In this document: positions 32,355 to 44,385 of the stretch, in pieces | Numbering within the stretch: the stretch's first letter is position 1 | Layout: each line of letters opens with the position of its first letter | Source: Taxillus chinensis | Taxonomy: Eukaryota; Streptophyta; Magnoliopsida; Santalales; Loranthaceae | Reading direction: 5' to 3' | DNA: 64,000 nucleotides | NCBI GenBank assembly: GCA_023512835.1 | Contig: CM042087.1 | Span: 19,243,260-19,307,259 of the forward strand | Position numbers and translations under genes: made by a program | The notes under the pieces: generated by a model | What the model saw: only the letters and a program-made list of their open reading frames with translations | What the model was told of the DNA's origin: nothing | Databases searched by the model: none

Positions 32355-34304
32355 TATAGGTCCCAAAGTGAGTCTAGAGGGGGGGGTGAATAGACTTTCT
32401 TCATGCGCGGAAGCTAGATTGTTAGTTGGATTCAGATTCTTCTATGGATAACTATGATGGAGGTATTAATGGAGAATATGACAATATGGATTATGGGTGA
32501 TAATGAGAGATATAATGAACTATCAGACAAATCTGAGATGTGAGTGAATGTTCTTTGCTTAACAGATCTCAGATATGAAAGGAATGATTTGTGATAGTTT
32601 TGATTATGGGAAACAACACGGAGAAGAGACTCGATGATCGTGCTGGATCTTGGATAAACTAGAAAGTATATTAGATTGAAAGTTTTGATCTTGCTCTTAG
32701 TTCAATGCGGCGCACAGCACTTTGAAGTTTTTCTCTCTTAGAGTCTCTCTCTCTAGCGTTGGTACTCTTGCATTGGTTTTGCAAAAGATATTTCTTTAAA
32801 GTATGTCAGAACCATTATATTGTGTTCTGTGCGTTTCCTTCTTTTGAGAGAGAGGTTAAACTCTTAATTTTTGTCGTTAAGTGTGTGAGATATATATTTT
32901 TAAGGTTCAAGTGCTCGTGCGCCGTGTTGTCCATCCCGATAGACTGACTTCCCGCCATTGAAAATGCAGAATGTCAGGGGATGGGTTGATCTGTTCTAAT
33001 TTACAGATCAGATCCCCATATTGCGTTTTTGGCATGCAGTCGATCTTGGCCATTCATCCGTGGAGGGTAGTTGGCAGTAATTAATGTGTCATTAAATGCG
33101 CTCAACTGCTCGGGACGGCGCAGGCTTACTGTACAAACCCTAGCTGAAAATATCGCTAAGTGAATATGCTTAGGGTTGTAAGTCTACCTCATAGGTAGAT
33201 GCTTCGTAGGTTTAGTGACTCAAAGATTTCAGTTAGAACCTGCTAGAAGTTGCGAAAGTTTGCTTCAGGCTTTACAGTGTTTCTGCAAGTCTACGACTCA
33301 TATCTTCGAGTTTTCAAGGCTAGAGTTCTGGTTGGATTAGTCTTTTGTGTCACTCTATTAACTGAAGTCTACGACTTTGCGAGTCTATGACTCTACAAGT
33401 CTGCAACTCTTCGAATGGTGCTTAAAGTGACTTCTTCGTAGTCCGCCTAATCTACCTGTTGTTATAGCTACGAGTCTACGACCCTAGCTCGTGGGTCTCG
33501 ACCTTTGGGTCTTTCGGTTTACTTTATTTGACTAAGTGGCTCTAAAAATCTTTGACTTTACGAGTCTTAGACTTCGCTTTTCTTCCTTAGTCTTTCGAGA
33601 TGCTCATAAACCGAGTCTCCGTATGGTTGCGACCCTTCAGCTATAACTCTCAGCCTTTGATCTCTGAGTCTGTAAGTTTGGCAATTTCTTTAGAATAACT
33701 GTATCCCTTGAGTCTACGACTCTAAGACTATGAGTTACAGTCTACGACTCTAAGACTCTACGACTCTAAGACTCTAAGACTCTGAGTCTGAGTTACAGTT
33801 TCATTCGTTTGCCAGTCTTTATAGCATCGACTTTTCGACCTTCAATCTATGAGTCTATGAGTCCTGTTTTCTTAACAGTGTTCAAAGGCTTCGACTCTAT
33901 GACTCTACGAGTCTTTAAGTCTAGTGGCAGTTTAAGTTCTGTTAATTGACTCAAGTGTTTTTAGGGACTCTATAGTTCTACAAGCTGCGAGTCTACAAGT
34001 CATTTAACATTGGTTACTGTTCTTTAGAATTCTTCGACTCTACGAGTCTCTAAACATATTAGTGCTTGCAGTAACTCTCTCTTCCGTGCTTCGACTCTGA
34101 GACCTTCGACCCTGGATCTACAAGTCGTAATGTTCTGTCACTATTTTGCCTTGAGTCTCCAGACCCTACGAATCTACGAGTCTCTTGCCAATACGTCCTA
34201 TGACAGTTTCACTTCTACGAACTCGACCCTACGACCTTTGGTTCTTCGAGTTTCCAAACTTAGACTATATTTTAGTAGCTTCATCAAATCCTATATTCCC
34301 AACA
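32355..34304 (-). mobile_element. el.1 copia 5' LTR (minus strand)
   Basis: About 1,950 bp from TATAGGTCCCAAAG to TATATTCCCAACA, matching the 3' LTR at 14650-18300 over its full length when the solo LTR is ignored. Differences are frequent and mostly transitions, so the insertion is old. CTACGA/GAGTCT words fill 33230-34260. The left end shows TAT where the other copy has TGT. The right neighbour is el.2 gag. Confidence 0.92.
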
Positions 34305-35018
34305 AAGTCCTCAAACGAACGAGAGGACAATGACAGTGAAGATGGTGAAGATGAGGTGGTAGCCTACTTCACCAGAAAATTCAGAAAGAGTGGAGCAGGA
34401 AAGCATGCTGGAGGAAAAGGGAAAGGAGGGCTTTCCTTCAGATGCTTTAAATGTAGATAACGGGGGCACTTTGCATCTCAATGCAAAGTAAAAGCTAATG
34501 ACTCGGATGATGAAGCCTCGGATGAAGAGGATACAAAGTGGAAGAAGTCATTATACCGAAGAAGCAATTCCACAAGGAGACCAGCAGCTCCACAGAATAA
34601 GAAGGGCTCACACAAGAACTACATGAGCCGGATTACTGAATCTGATGATAAAGAGGAATGTTCATCAGATTGTGCCTTTGTCGCCAAGATAGAGGTAGAC
34701 AATGGCAGTACTGCCTCCGAGGAGGATGAGGCAGTAGAAGAAGAAGTAGATCTGGAGGAGGAACTCGAGCTCGCTACTGAGGAGATCCGCAAGAGAGGTT
34801 GCAGGATAAAGCAGCTCAAAGGAGAGCTCAAGATAACCAAGGGAGAGCTTGATGAATTCAGAGGTGAGAAGGATAAGATGTTGGAGGAATCCAAGAAGTT
34901 CTGCGAGGAAATTGTCAATCTAAAGCTCAAGTTAGAGGAGCAGATCAAGATTTGTGATGACATCACCACAGAACTTACCACCAAAGACACCACAATCCAA
35001 CGGCTTGAACAAGAATAG
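34305..35018 (+). pseudogene. el.2 gag, right part
   Basis: Acidic Ser-rich start (NDSEDGEDEVVAYFTRKFRK), then a zinc knuckle (CFKCR-stop-RGHFASQC) in which a Gln codon has become TAA (34456-34459), then a basic stretch and, in another frame (34623-35018), a long acidic coiled coil (EEVDLEEELELATEEIRKRG). It continues the fragment at 14538-14649, from which el.1 separates it. The nucleocapsid domain would package element RNA. Stop and frameshift make it non-functional. Confidence 0.88.
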
Positions 35019-36480
35019 GTAGGCCTTCAATAGACGATCTCAAAAGATAGAGCCAATCAAGCCTCAACCTTCGGCAGCTCTCAGATCAGATCACTCATTA
35101 TAGCACCAGACGCTCAAAAAAACAAGGCGACACCGCTAGTTACGGGAATGCTTCAAGTCTAAAGTAAAATAGAGAGAGCGCTTTAACTCTAAAGTAAAAC
35201 AAGTCTACATAGCTAAAGGAAAAGAAGTGGCTCATATTGCTGAGATTGCATTGAAAGCATACATCAAGGACAAACTAGTGGATCCTTGATACTAGCTGCT
35301 CAGGTCACATGAATGGTGACTTAAAGAAACTATCAGATGTAAACAAAGACAAATCGGCAAAGTAAGATTTGGCAATGATAGCTCACTAAAGATCAAGGCG
35401 CTAGGATTAGCCAAATAGGGAAAGAATAAGCTAAAGGATGTTCTGCATGTTGAAGGATTGAAATACAATTTAGCATCCGTCAGTCAGCTGTGTGATGCAA
35501 GTCATGAAGTGACCTTTACTAGAACTGGTTGTCAGGTGAAAAGAGAAAATGGCAACACAGTAACAACTGGAAGAAGGACAGATGGGGACTTGTATGTCAT
35601 TGATGAAAAGAAAACAAGACTCATAACTGTCATATTACAAAGGTAGAAGAAAACAAACTCTGGCACACAAAATTGGGACATCTGAATCAGAAGAACATGA
35701 GAAGACTTGTAAATTATAAGGCTATTAGAGATCTCCCCAGATATTAAAAGAGAAAGAGAACATGTCCTGTCAAGCATGCTTACATGGAAAACAAGCCTGA
35801 TTTTACTACCATGTGAAGGAGTATAGTTGAAGAAGCTCTAGATATTGTGCATACAGACCTGTGTGGACCAATGAGAAACAAGGGACTCAATGGTGAAAGG
35901 TATTTCATTTTATTTGTGGATGATTGTACCAGGAGAACCTGCATTATGTATTTGAAGCATAAGACAGAAGCTCTGGACTATTTCAAGAAGTATAGAAGAA
36001 TGGCTGGAAATGACTGTGGTCAAAAGATTAAGATTCTAAGATCTGATCAGAGTACTGAGTTTACAAATGAAGCCTTTGAGAGATATCTGAACAAACATGG
36101 GATTCAAGATCAATCGTCAAGACAAGAACTCCACAACAAAACGGAGTTATTGAAAGAAAGAATAAAGCTGTCATTGAAATGGGCAGAACACTGTTGCTGG
36201 AAGCTAATCTTCATGCAAGGTTTTAGGCAGAGGCAACGAGAACAGTAGTATATCTCCTGAATAGAGTAACATTAAAACCAAGAATAGACTGCACACCCTA
36301 TGACTTATGGTGTGGAAAGAAGTCAACAGCCAAATATTTCAGAATATTTGGAAGCCCTTGCTTCGTAAAGATAAATGAGCAAGGAAGAGGAAAGTTTCAT
36401 GCCAGATCTGACGAAGAAACATTTGTTGGATACTCATATTAGACAAAGGGATATAGAGTTTTTCTTCCAACACTTGGAAA
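35019..36480 (+). pseudogene. el.2 protease-integrase
   Basis: Protease signature WILDTSCSGHMNGD near 35279-35320 has D-T-S where D-S/T-G is expected. A GAG-pre-integrase block (LKYNLASVSQLCD, 35458) is followed by the zinc region (LWHTKLGHLNQKNM, then C-P-V-K-H-A in place of the second pair). The core is open from 35847: DLCGPM, Asp in LFVDDCTRRTC, Asp in ILRSDQSTEF, and the Glu in NGVIERKNKAVIEM in a shifted frame near 36140. The C-terminal block is near 36300-36480. Copia order is kept. It is broken by at least four frame changes. Confidence 0.88.
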
Positions 36481-38156
36481 AGTTATAACTTCAAGTGAAG
36501 CTAAAGTGGATGAAAACTGGAAGAAGGATGTAACTGAGGATGAGAATCCAAATTTTGAAGTAGCAAAACCTCAGATAGAAGAAAAGACTGAGCATGAAAA
36601 GGAAAAGAAAGATGAGGACACAGACTTAGAGAAGTCTGATGAAGAAGAGCAGAAAGAGTCCAGCCCTGGAGAAAATTCAACTAAAAAGATCAGGAGGACA
36701 TGGTCTAGTGTGCATGACAAGGATCAGATCCTTAGTGATCCACAAGTAGGTGTAACTACCAGGAGAAGGTTTACAAGGGTTACTGCACTGCTCTCTCAGA
36801 TAAAGCCAAAAATAGTTGGAGAAGCAGTAGAAGATGAAACTTGGGTCACAACAATGAACGATGAGCTGGACCAAATTGAAAAGAATAAGACATGGGAGCT
36901 GGTTCCTAGACCAAAGAGTAAAAATCTCATCAGAACAAAGTGGGTGTTCAGGAATAAACTGAATGAAGATGGCAAGGTTATTAGGAACAAGGCTAGGCTG
37001 GTATGCAAGGGATACTCTCAGATTGAGGGTATAGATGTAGATGAAACATTTGCACTAGTGGCAAGGCTAGAAACGATCAGGATGTTTCTTGCATTTCTGA
37101 ATGGCTTGCTAAAAGAGGAAGTTTACATTGGGTAACCAGATGGAGTATAGATTTCTGATGATGAGACACATGTGTGCAGGTTAAACAAAGCCTTGTATGG
37201 CCTGAAGTAGGCTCCTAAGGCATGGTACAACCAACTGGATGGGTATCTACAGAAGATGAACTTCAGTAGAGGAACAGTGGATCATAACTTATATATACTG
37301 AATTCAGATAGAGGTCAGCTGGCTACCATAGTCTATGTAGATGACATCGTATTCGGAGGAAGTCACTCAGGATTTAGTGAAGAATTTGCTAAGAAAATGA
37401 GTGATAAATTTGAAATGTCTCTCATAGGTGAGTTAACATACTTCCTGGATTATAGATTAGGCAGACTGCTAAAGGAATCTTCATATCACAGCACAAGTAT
37501 TCCAAAGAACTGTTGAAGAAGTATGGGATGAATGATAGCAGGCCTATTGGAACACCAATGGCTACATGCTACAAATTACACAAAGATTAGGAAGGCACAA
37601 GTGTAAATCAAAAAGAGTATCGAGGTATGATTGGAAGCCTCTTATACCTCACTACCTCTGACCTGATCTAACGCAAGCTATGTGTCAAGCAAGTAGATAT
37701 CAAGTTGATTCGAAGAATTCTCATTTCTTTGTGATCAAGCGAATCCTTAGATACCTATATGGTACACTAAAGATGGGGTTATAGTATCCCTCTAAGGATT
37801 TAATTGAGTCACAGGATTACACTAATGCAGACTGGGCTGGAAACATAGATGACAGACAATCTACCAAGTGGTCAAGTTTTTATCTGGGTTCAAAGTGTAT
37901 TGCATGGTTGAGCCGTAAACAGAACATTGTGGCCTACAGCACAACCAAAGCTGAATATGTGGCAGCACATGCTGAATGTACTCAAGTGGTATGGATGAAT
38001 ACTCAACTGTCAGACTTGGGAGTGAATGTGGAGTTACCTGTCAACATTTGGTGTGAGAACCAGAGTGCAATTCATATTAGCAGGAATCCCGTTCAGCATT
38101 CAAAGACCAAGCATATTGACTACCGATACCACTACATCAAAGAACAAGTGGAATAG
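36481..38156 (+). pseudogene. el.2 reverse transcriptase-RNase H with a deletion in the RT active site
   Basis: The RT begins in a 209-codon stretch ([29 protein letters not shown]). After TIRMFLAF it jumps straight to [11 protein letters not shown]. About 18 residues, including the block with the first catalytic Asp, are missing near 37090-37100 without a frame change. The rest follows in pieces: LNKALYGLK-stop-APKAWYN, the YVDD box at 37335-37346, and RNase H with WAGNIDDRQSTKW, YSTTKAEYVAA and HSKTKHIDYRYHYI ending at 38156. The family looks Tork-like rather than SIRE-like, which is a judgement by eye. Confidence 0.88.
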
Positions 38157-38448
38157 GGCACTATACAATTGGTGTATGTTCCCACGCAGGAACAAACTGC
38201 AGATATTCTTGCCAATCCTCTTTCCATTGAGCTGTTTGATAGACACCAAAGCAGGTTGTCTGTACTGCTACCTCCTCCCATGTAAGGTGTCAGTGGGGTT
38301 CCCCCCTCTTTCTTTACAATTGGTTGGCAAAGGGGGAGAAGAGAAGAGAGTACTGTGTCTAGCAGAGCACACAGTGGAGGAGTTTAGAGGGAGTGGTTCA
38401 AACGGTTTGCGCATTCTGTATGTTGCCAACAATTCCAAAGGGGGAGAT
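38157..38448 (+). other. el.2 3' untranslated region and polypurine tract
   Basis: Short tail after RNase H with no third ORF, ending in CCAAAGGGGGAGAT right before TGTTGTTCCC. The tract (38437-38447) is canonical for copia. The lack of a post-pol ORF contrasts with el.1 and el.3. Confidence 0.88.
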
Positions 38449-39229
38449 TGTTGTTCCCGCGAGGTTGAGTTGTCATTGTTGTCAACATGTTGCCGGAAAC
38501 TGAATCCGCAGGCTCGAAGGTCTAGATCGAAGATCCGTACTTGGTTGGATAACTTCGTAGAGTGATCTCTTGGAGTGAGCTCGTAGAGGGAGTCTACCTA
38601 TGTACGTTCTGACTCGAAGGTCGTAGATCAAAAGATCAGAAAACTCCAAGGTCGTAGACTCGAAGGTTGTAGATTAGAAGCCTCGAAGGTCGTAGACCAT
38701 CATCATAGATCAGAAGACTCGAAGGTCGTAGACCATCAGACCATGAGGCTCGTAGCACCCTTAAAGGACCACAGGGTCGAAGCCTTGAAGAGGAACAGGG
38801 TCAAAGCCTCGAAGGGCCACAGGGTCGATGGGTCGTAGTTGCAAAGATCCAAGGTGCAGACAGGTGCAGAGCCGTGTGTCGCAGAATCGAAGCGAAGACT
38901 CATAGAGTCAAAGTTCGCAGGGTCGTAGATTGGCTCTCAGAACCGTAGATTGAAAGATCTGGTATAGAGACCCATAGGCAGACCCATAGGCAATTATTCA
39001 GCCAAGGCAGAATAAGGTGATCACTGACTCGAAGATTCGTAGAGCTCTTAGGCTCGTAGAATGAGATATACGTTAAGCACTGGTTCTGACCTAAGCTTCG
39101 AAGCCAGAGAGCAGAAGAATTGGAAGATCAAATGTCCTTGGCTCGAAGACTCAGACTCGAAGAATCAAAGAGGAAGACTCGTAGACTCGTAGAAAAGCTA
39201 CGAAGCAGTATCTCCGAGGCTGTGGCTAG

Positions 39230-40901
39230 GCAAATGTAATGACCCGTATTTTGGGATATGAGGAGTTAGTCAGTTTTACCTTTTTAGGTGGAAATTGTTA
39301 GGTTTTAGGGAGTTTTTTTTCACACACTTTGGCTAAATCATCTTGTATGTTGATAAGCAAGCAACAGGCAAAGTTTGAGCCCAATAGGGAGTGCACGTGA
39401 GAATGCACGTGAGAATGCTTTTCACGTGCAGGGAGATTTTTGCATGGGAGCCTTCCTGATGTTGTTCCAAGTCTTATAGTGAAATTATAGAGCATTTGGA
39501 GGTGCCCGTGAGAATGCTTTCTCACGTGCAGCCTCCATTACCCTTGTCTTGTTGTTCTGATCCTCTTTTGCTAAAGGACCATGGTGAAATTAGGAGTGCT
39601 TTGCCCTGTGTGGTTGCAAAAAGGTTGTAATCTGTCATCAAAACTACGTCATTTTGATGCTGGGATTCATTTAATCAAAACTACGTCGTTTTGAGGTTTT
39701 AGTTGTCTATATAAAGAGGTGAAGACTCCCTGTTTTAGGTTTAGGGTTCTCTTCAGCCACTACAGCCGTCGTAGGGTGAGAGAGAGCTAGAGAGAGGGAA
39801 GGAAGGAGAGCTGCTGGTTGCTGCCGGAGCGTCGTGCGTGGGGAAGACGGCGTCTAGCACGGGAGCAAGGAGGATCTTCTTTAAGGTAGGGGTTCTGTCT
39901 TTCCCGATCTGTTCTGGGGTTAGCCCTGCGTAGATGTTTTACAGAGTTTCTATGGCTATTGTTATAATATTTATATGTAAATCCATATAGGTGTGATCTC
40001 CTATATGGATGTTGGCCTTCAATGGCGCCCTGGGTGTGTTTCTGACGTTGGGTTGTTAGTGCATGTTACATGTTCGATAAAATGCCTATGTGATTATGTT
40101 TGTGTAAATATGCCCAGTACGTGTTTGTTTTTATGCCTAAGAGGTTGGATTTGTGGGTTTGTAAACACGTGCATGCTAAGTGTTTGTTTTTATGCCTGAG
40201 AAGCTGGGTTTGTGCACTTGTGAATGTGTGCATGCTAAGTGTTTGGTTTTATGCCTGAGTGACCAAGGTGTATGCTGTGTGCTTGTCTGTTTGGTACTTG
40301 GCCTGAAGAGGCGGTTAAATCACTTGGCCTGAAGAGGTGGTTAAATCACTTGTTTGAGAGGTGGTTAAAGTGTTAGCCTGTGTGGCTGGGACTGAGGTTG
40401 TGCCGTTTGTGTGGTGTGAATTCCTTGTTATGTCTATGTCACGTCACTGCACTGGTGCACGCTCACATATAGATGATAGGTGCATGGGATGGGTTGGGGG
40501 AGACTTGATCCCTACTGAGCTGTGGTGGCTCACCCCTCCTACTGTGATGTGTTTTCTTTCAGGAACCTACAGGCGTTAGGTGGAATACCGAGGTGGAAGA
40601 CTGTATTGCTTTATCGTTTCTTTTCGATTATGTTATTTTATGGAAATTGATGTAACCCCTGTGGGGAGATATAGTAAAAGGATTTGGAATGTAATACAGA
40701 CATGTGTGGTTGTGAACATTTATTATGGGTTGAAGATAAATAAAGATATTTAATTTACATCTTTGTGACTATCAGTGGTGAATGTATACGTTGACCTACA
40801 TGAATGTTTGTTTTGTACATCCACTCCCTGCCCACCGAGTTGGGTATAGGGGAGTCACGAACCGGTTTCCTCGGGTTGGAAATTCGGGGCGTGACAGCAA
40901 A
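39230..40901 (+). mobile_element. Solo LTR, TGTAATGACC/GCGTGACA family (plus)
   Basis: The LTR is 39235-40896 (1,662 bp), flanked by an exact GCAAA duplication (39230-39234, 40897-40901). The empty site can be read in the el.2 5' LTR near 14050. TATATAAAG is at 39708-39716. Four CACGTG boxes lie at 39394-39528 and two ACGT palindromes at 39637 and 39674. Same family as 15504-17231, in opposite orientation. Confidence 0.95.
39394..39748 (+). promoter_or_regulatory. LTR promoter module: CACGTG boxes, ACGT palindromes, TATA, telo-box
   Basis: In order: CACGTG at 39394, 39406, 39423 and 39523; palindromes ATCAAAACTACGTCATTTTG (39637) and ATCAAAACTACGTCGTTTTG (39674); TATATAAAG (39708); and TTTAGGGTT (telo-box, 39740) about 24 bases after the TATA. 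The same order, reversed, is seen in the copy at 15504-17231. A functional promoter is inferred from the layout. Confidence 0.6.
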
Positions 40902-41781
40902 GGAGCGGAGTGCGCTATGAAGGAATGAAACGCGCGGAAGTTCACCATTTCAGTAAGTTGTTACCCAGGCAGCGGTTTTAAGTAGGTTAAGTACTAGAAA
41001 ACACATGGACGTCATCTAAGGGTGGTGTGACATGTTTCAACGATTGAGATGAAGGGAGAAACATGCTTAACCCTAGCAGAAGGGTTTCTAACTCAGGACG
41101 ACCTATAAAAGCAAGGAATGTACCTGACTTCAATGGAGCGCCAAAAATATACTTTGTGCAGACAAGAAACATATCAAAAAGAGATACAAGAGGCGACACA
41201 GAGTAGTTCATAATACGAGAGAGAGGAAGATTGAAGAAGAGAAAACGGTGAGTTAATCTGTTCTACTTCCTCATACATTCAAAGAACAGATCGTGAGTCT
41301 GGTATAGGAGTGATTGAAGATCGAGCATAGCAAACGGTCATCCACGCAAGAGCAGATTGCATTAGACAGATTCTTACAATGAGTAAATTCTGGAGCAATA
41401 CTGTTTTTGTATTTGCATTGAATAGAAGAGAGAGTTGATCCTATTGTAACAAGGGCTGGACCTCTAACGTATTAAAAGAGAATAGTGGATTGAACTCGGT
41501 GTAATACACCCTCACCACCGTGGAGTAGATCACATTGATCAAACCACGTGTATTGTGTGTCTCTGTCTTTTCTTTCTCTTACATGCTTGTTTGTGACTGA
41601 TATTGAATGAGACATTAATATATCACCCAAATGAAGACCACATCTATTAGAGCAAACTCTCCAAAGTATCCTACTCATAAAACTTAAGGAAAAGTTTTAT
41701 ATTATACAGATTCACCCCCCTCTCTGCATACAAACACTTATATAAAGATAATTGTGCTTGGAACATGGGAATATCACTATT

Positions 41782-41810
41782 CACCCCCTCTAGGCTCCTA
41801 GGGACCAATA
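41782..41810 (+). mobile_element. Displaced 3' end of the el.3 LTR
   Basis: CACCCCCTCTAGGCTCC and GGGACCAATA continue the LTR broken at 13334 and match the end of the solo LTR at 8481-8511. CTATT on both sides marks the el.2 insertion. Confidence 0.9.
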
Positions 41811-42069
41811 GAGTGGAAGACTTAGATCCTTATTCTGCATTAACATTCCTTACTCTATATCTTCTAATATCTCGGTTATTTACTGAGTCATTTGTCGACA
41901 CTCACGATCATCTAGAGCAGGGTTATGTATCTTGTTCTTAATGAATCTCTCAATGGTGAATCTGAGTTTTGACATTTAAGTTAATCTTCTGCAACATCCG
42001 CATCTTCAAATTTTTAAGTTTATCTTCTACAACATCCACATCTTCCAAATTCTGGATTTAATCCAATAG
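41811..42069 (-). mobile_element. Partial el.3-like copia LTR (minus strand)
   Basis: Reverse complement begins near TATTGGATTAAATCCAGAATTT and includes GATCGTGAGTGTCG and AGTAAATAACC, the same landmarks as the el.3 LTR. A roughly 31-base segment (GAAGATG-GGATGTTG-AGAAGAT) is duplicated in tandem. Only the 5' portion is present. Confidence 0.72.
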
Positions 42070-42070
42070 A

Positions 42071-42134
42071 TTTCCTCCCTTAAAGTGCGAGAACTCGATC
42101 TTTAGTTTCGTTAGACCCCAATCACGGCATCTAT
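42071..42134 (-). pseudogene. Gypsy gag remnant (continuation of 57267-57718)
   Basis: On the minus strand this reads TKLKIEFSHFKGG, the conserved gypsy gag entry (K-L-x-F-P-x-F-x-G). It joins in frame with the coding sequence ending at 57267 once LTR II is ignored, and both share the duplication TCTAT. It breaks at 42070 against the copia LTR fragment. Confidence 0.65.
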
Positions 42135-43465
42135 TGTCATCACTAGTTTTGTCTGGGCCCATTTGGGGTGGGCTCAAACTAAACTGATGGTGAGAAATTT
42201 AGAGTCGCCACCAACTGTTTTTGGGGTACAGTTGGATACCCTCCACTTTGAGTAGTTTAAAGGTGTGGTCTGTATTATCAGAGAAGGGTTCGGGAGTTAG
42301 TTACGTGTAGGAAAAGATTAGCACCCCTACAATGCCCTTTCGGTATCCATTTTCAGAGGAGGGGGTTTCTATTTATTTTAACTTTTTTTATTGGGTTAAG
42401 GCACTATGATTTTCCTAGAAAGTTAATGTCTTTTTTATTTAGCTAAGTTATTTGTCAATGTCATGATTAAAATTGATTTGCCCTAAATTTCTAAAGGAAA
42501 TCTAAAAGTTTTGTTTTGCTTTGTGTTTGAAATCCTAAGGTTTTGGTTTTTCCTTCTTTTTTTTTTCCTTTTTCATTTTTTTGTTGTTTTTTTGTTTGTT
42601 TGTTTTTGTTGGTTTTTAGTTTGAAAATATTTTTTTGTTTGTTTGTTTGTCTTTTTCTGTTTTTGTATTTTGAAAACTCCTTTTTTTGTTTTTTTGTTTT
42701 GATAGAATTGAAATCACAAGTTAAAACTTAAAAATGCATATTTGTTTTTTCTTTCTTTTTTTTTTTTTTTGGTTTTCGACTATGACTACATGCATGCACA
42801 TATCTAAATAAGTGTGGAGTGTGGATTGTGACATCCACAAACAATATCAAAATAAAGCTACCCTCTTTTTTTCTCTCTTTTTTCTTTTTCATGCCTCTCT
42901 TTGTTCTCTCTTTTGTTTTTGTTTTTTTGTTTTTTATTCTTTACATATTACAACATACAACATATACAACAAATACCAACAATAAAATACAAAGTAAATA
43001 CAACATATATCAACAACATAAAAAGAAAAATATAGGAAAATACTAAGACTTACATTATAAATAAGCTAGAAAGTAGTAAATAAACAAGTGCAAATTAATT
43101 AAACCGACTTTGGGGCTTCAACACCGGCCTTCCATTTGAAATGTCCTGTCTGCATCGAAAGTTGCCTGCTCACCCAAATCACCAAATTCTAGTAGCACCA
43201 AGTACAAAAATCAGCTAGGATTTACTGTGGAGACTGCAATGGTACGTTGGAAATTTGAGCAGATGAGGAAAAGAATATTATTTTTTTTTTGGTAGAAAAC
43301 ATGAGAGAGAGGAAGAAAGATAACCCATAAAAGAGAAAGAGAGAATCGGGGGACTTTTTTTTTTTTTTGAGAAACGAAGCTAAGGGAAAGAGACAATATG
43401 GGAAGGGTTTTTTTTTATTTTGGGAAAGGGAGAGAGTTTGGGCGAAAATCTGGGTGTTCTTGGGT

Positions 43466-44293
43466 GTAAGTGTCAACACTGGTTTTCATCCGGACCCGTT
43501 TGGGGTGGGCTTAAACTAAACCAATGGCGAGAAATTTAGAGTTACCACCAACTGTTTTTGGGGTATAGTTGGATACCCTCTACTTTGAGTAGTTTAAGAT
43601 GTGGTCTGCATCATCAGAAAAGGGTTCAGGAATTGGTTACGTGTAGGGAAGGATTAGCATCCCTACAGTGCCCTTTCGGTATCTATTTTGGAAGAGGAGG
43701 TTTTCTATTTGTTTCTACTGTTGTGATTGGGTTGAGTTTCCTAGAAAGTCTATGCTTCTTATTTTAGCTAAGTTATTTGTAAAAGTTATGGTTAAAAATT
43801 GATTTACCCTAAATTTCTAAAGGGGAACCTAAAAGTTTTAGTTTTGTAATGGAAAATGAAATCTTTTTGGTTTTTGGTTTGAAAATATTTATTTTGTTTT
43901 TGTTTTTTTGTTTTTGTTTGTTTTGTTGTTTGTTTTTTTGTTGAAAATGTATTATTATTTTTTTTGCTTTGTTTTTGTTTTTGTTTTGTGCTTTTTTGGT
44001 TAAAAACAGTTTTTTTGTTTCGTTTTGTCTTAAAAACTTTTTGTTTTTTGTTTGTTTTTTTTGTTTTGTTTTGAAAACTCCTCTTTTTTTTGTTTTTGAA
44101 AAAATTGAACCTAAATCACAACTTAACACTTAAAAAAAATATTTGTGTTTTTTTTGTATTTTTTTATTTTTTTGATTTCTGACTATGACTAAAGGCACAC
44201 ATATATATCAAAATACATGTGAAGTGTGTGATTGTGATATTCAGAAACAACATAAAACAAAACCACTCTTTTTCCTTTCTTTTTTTCTATTTG

Positions 44294-44385
<92 letters not shown>

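Larger units (their letters stand above)
38449..41776 (+). mobile_element. el.2 copia 3' LTR with nested solo LTR
   Basis: It opens TGTTGTTCCCGCGAGG after the polypurine tract and ends GGGAATATCA, followed by CTATT and the displaced tail of the el.3 LTR. Net length without the solo LTR is about 1.66 kb. The first 1.2 kb matches the truncated 5' LTR (13335-14537). The CTCGAAGGTCGTAGA array is at 38570-39230. TATA-like CCTATAAAAGC is near 41101. Confidence 0.93.

Noticed and set aside
42070..42082. AAGGGAGGAAATC on the minus strand as a polypurine tract before the copia LTR fragment
   Set aside because: It reads as the conserved gypsy gag entry (F-K-G-G) in frame with the gag remnant, so the purine run is coding.
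42543..44129. Open frames rich in Phe, Leu, Lys or Asn
   Set aside because: Translations of T-rich or A-rich low-complexity LTR sequence, with no domain.
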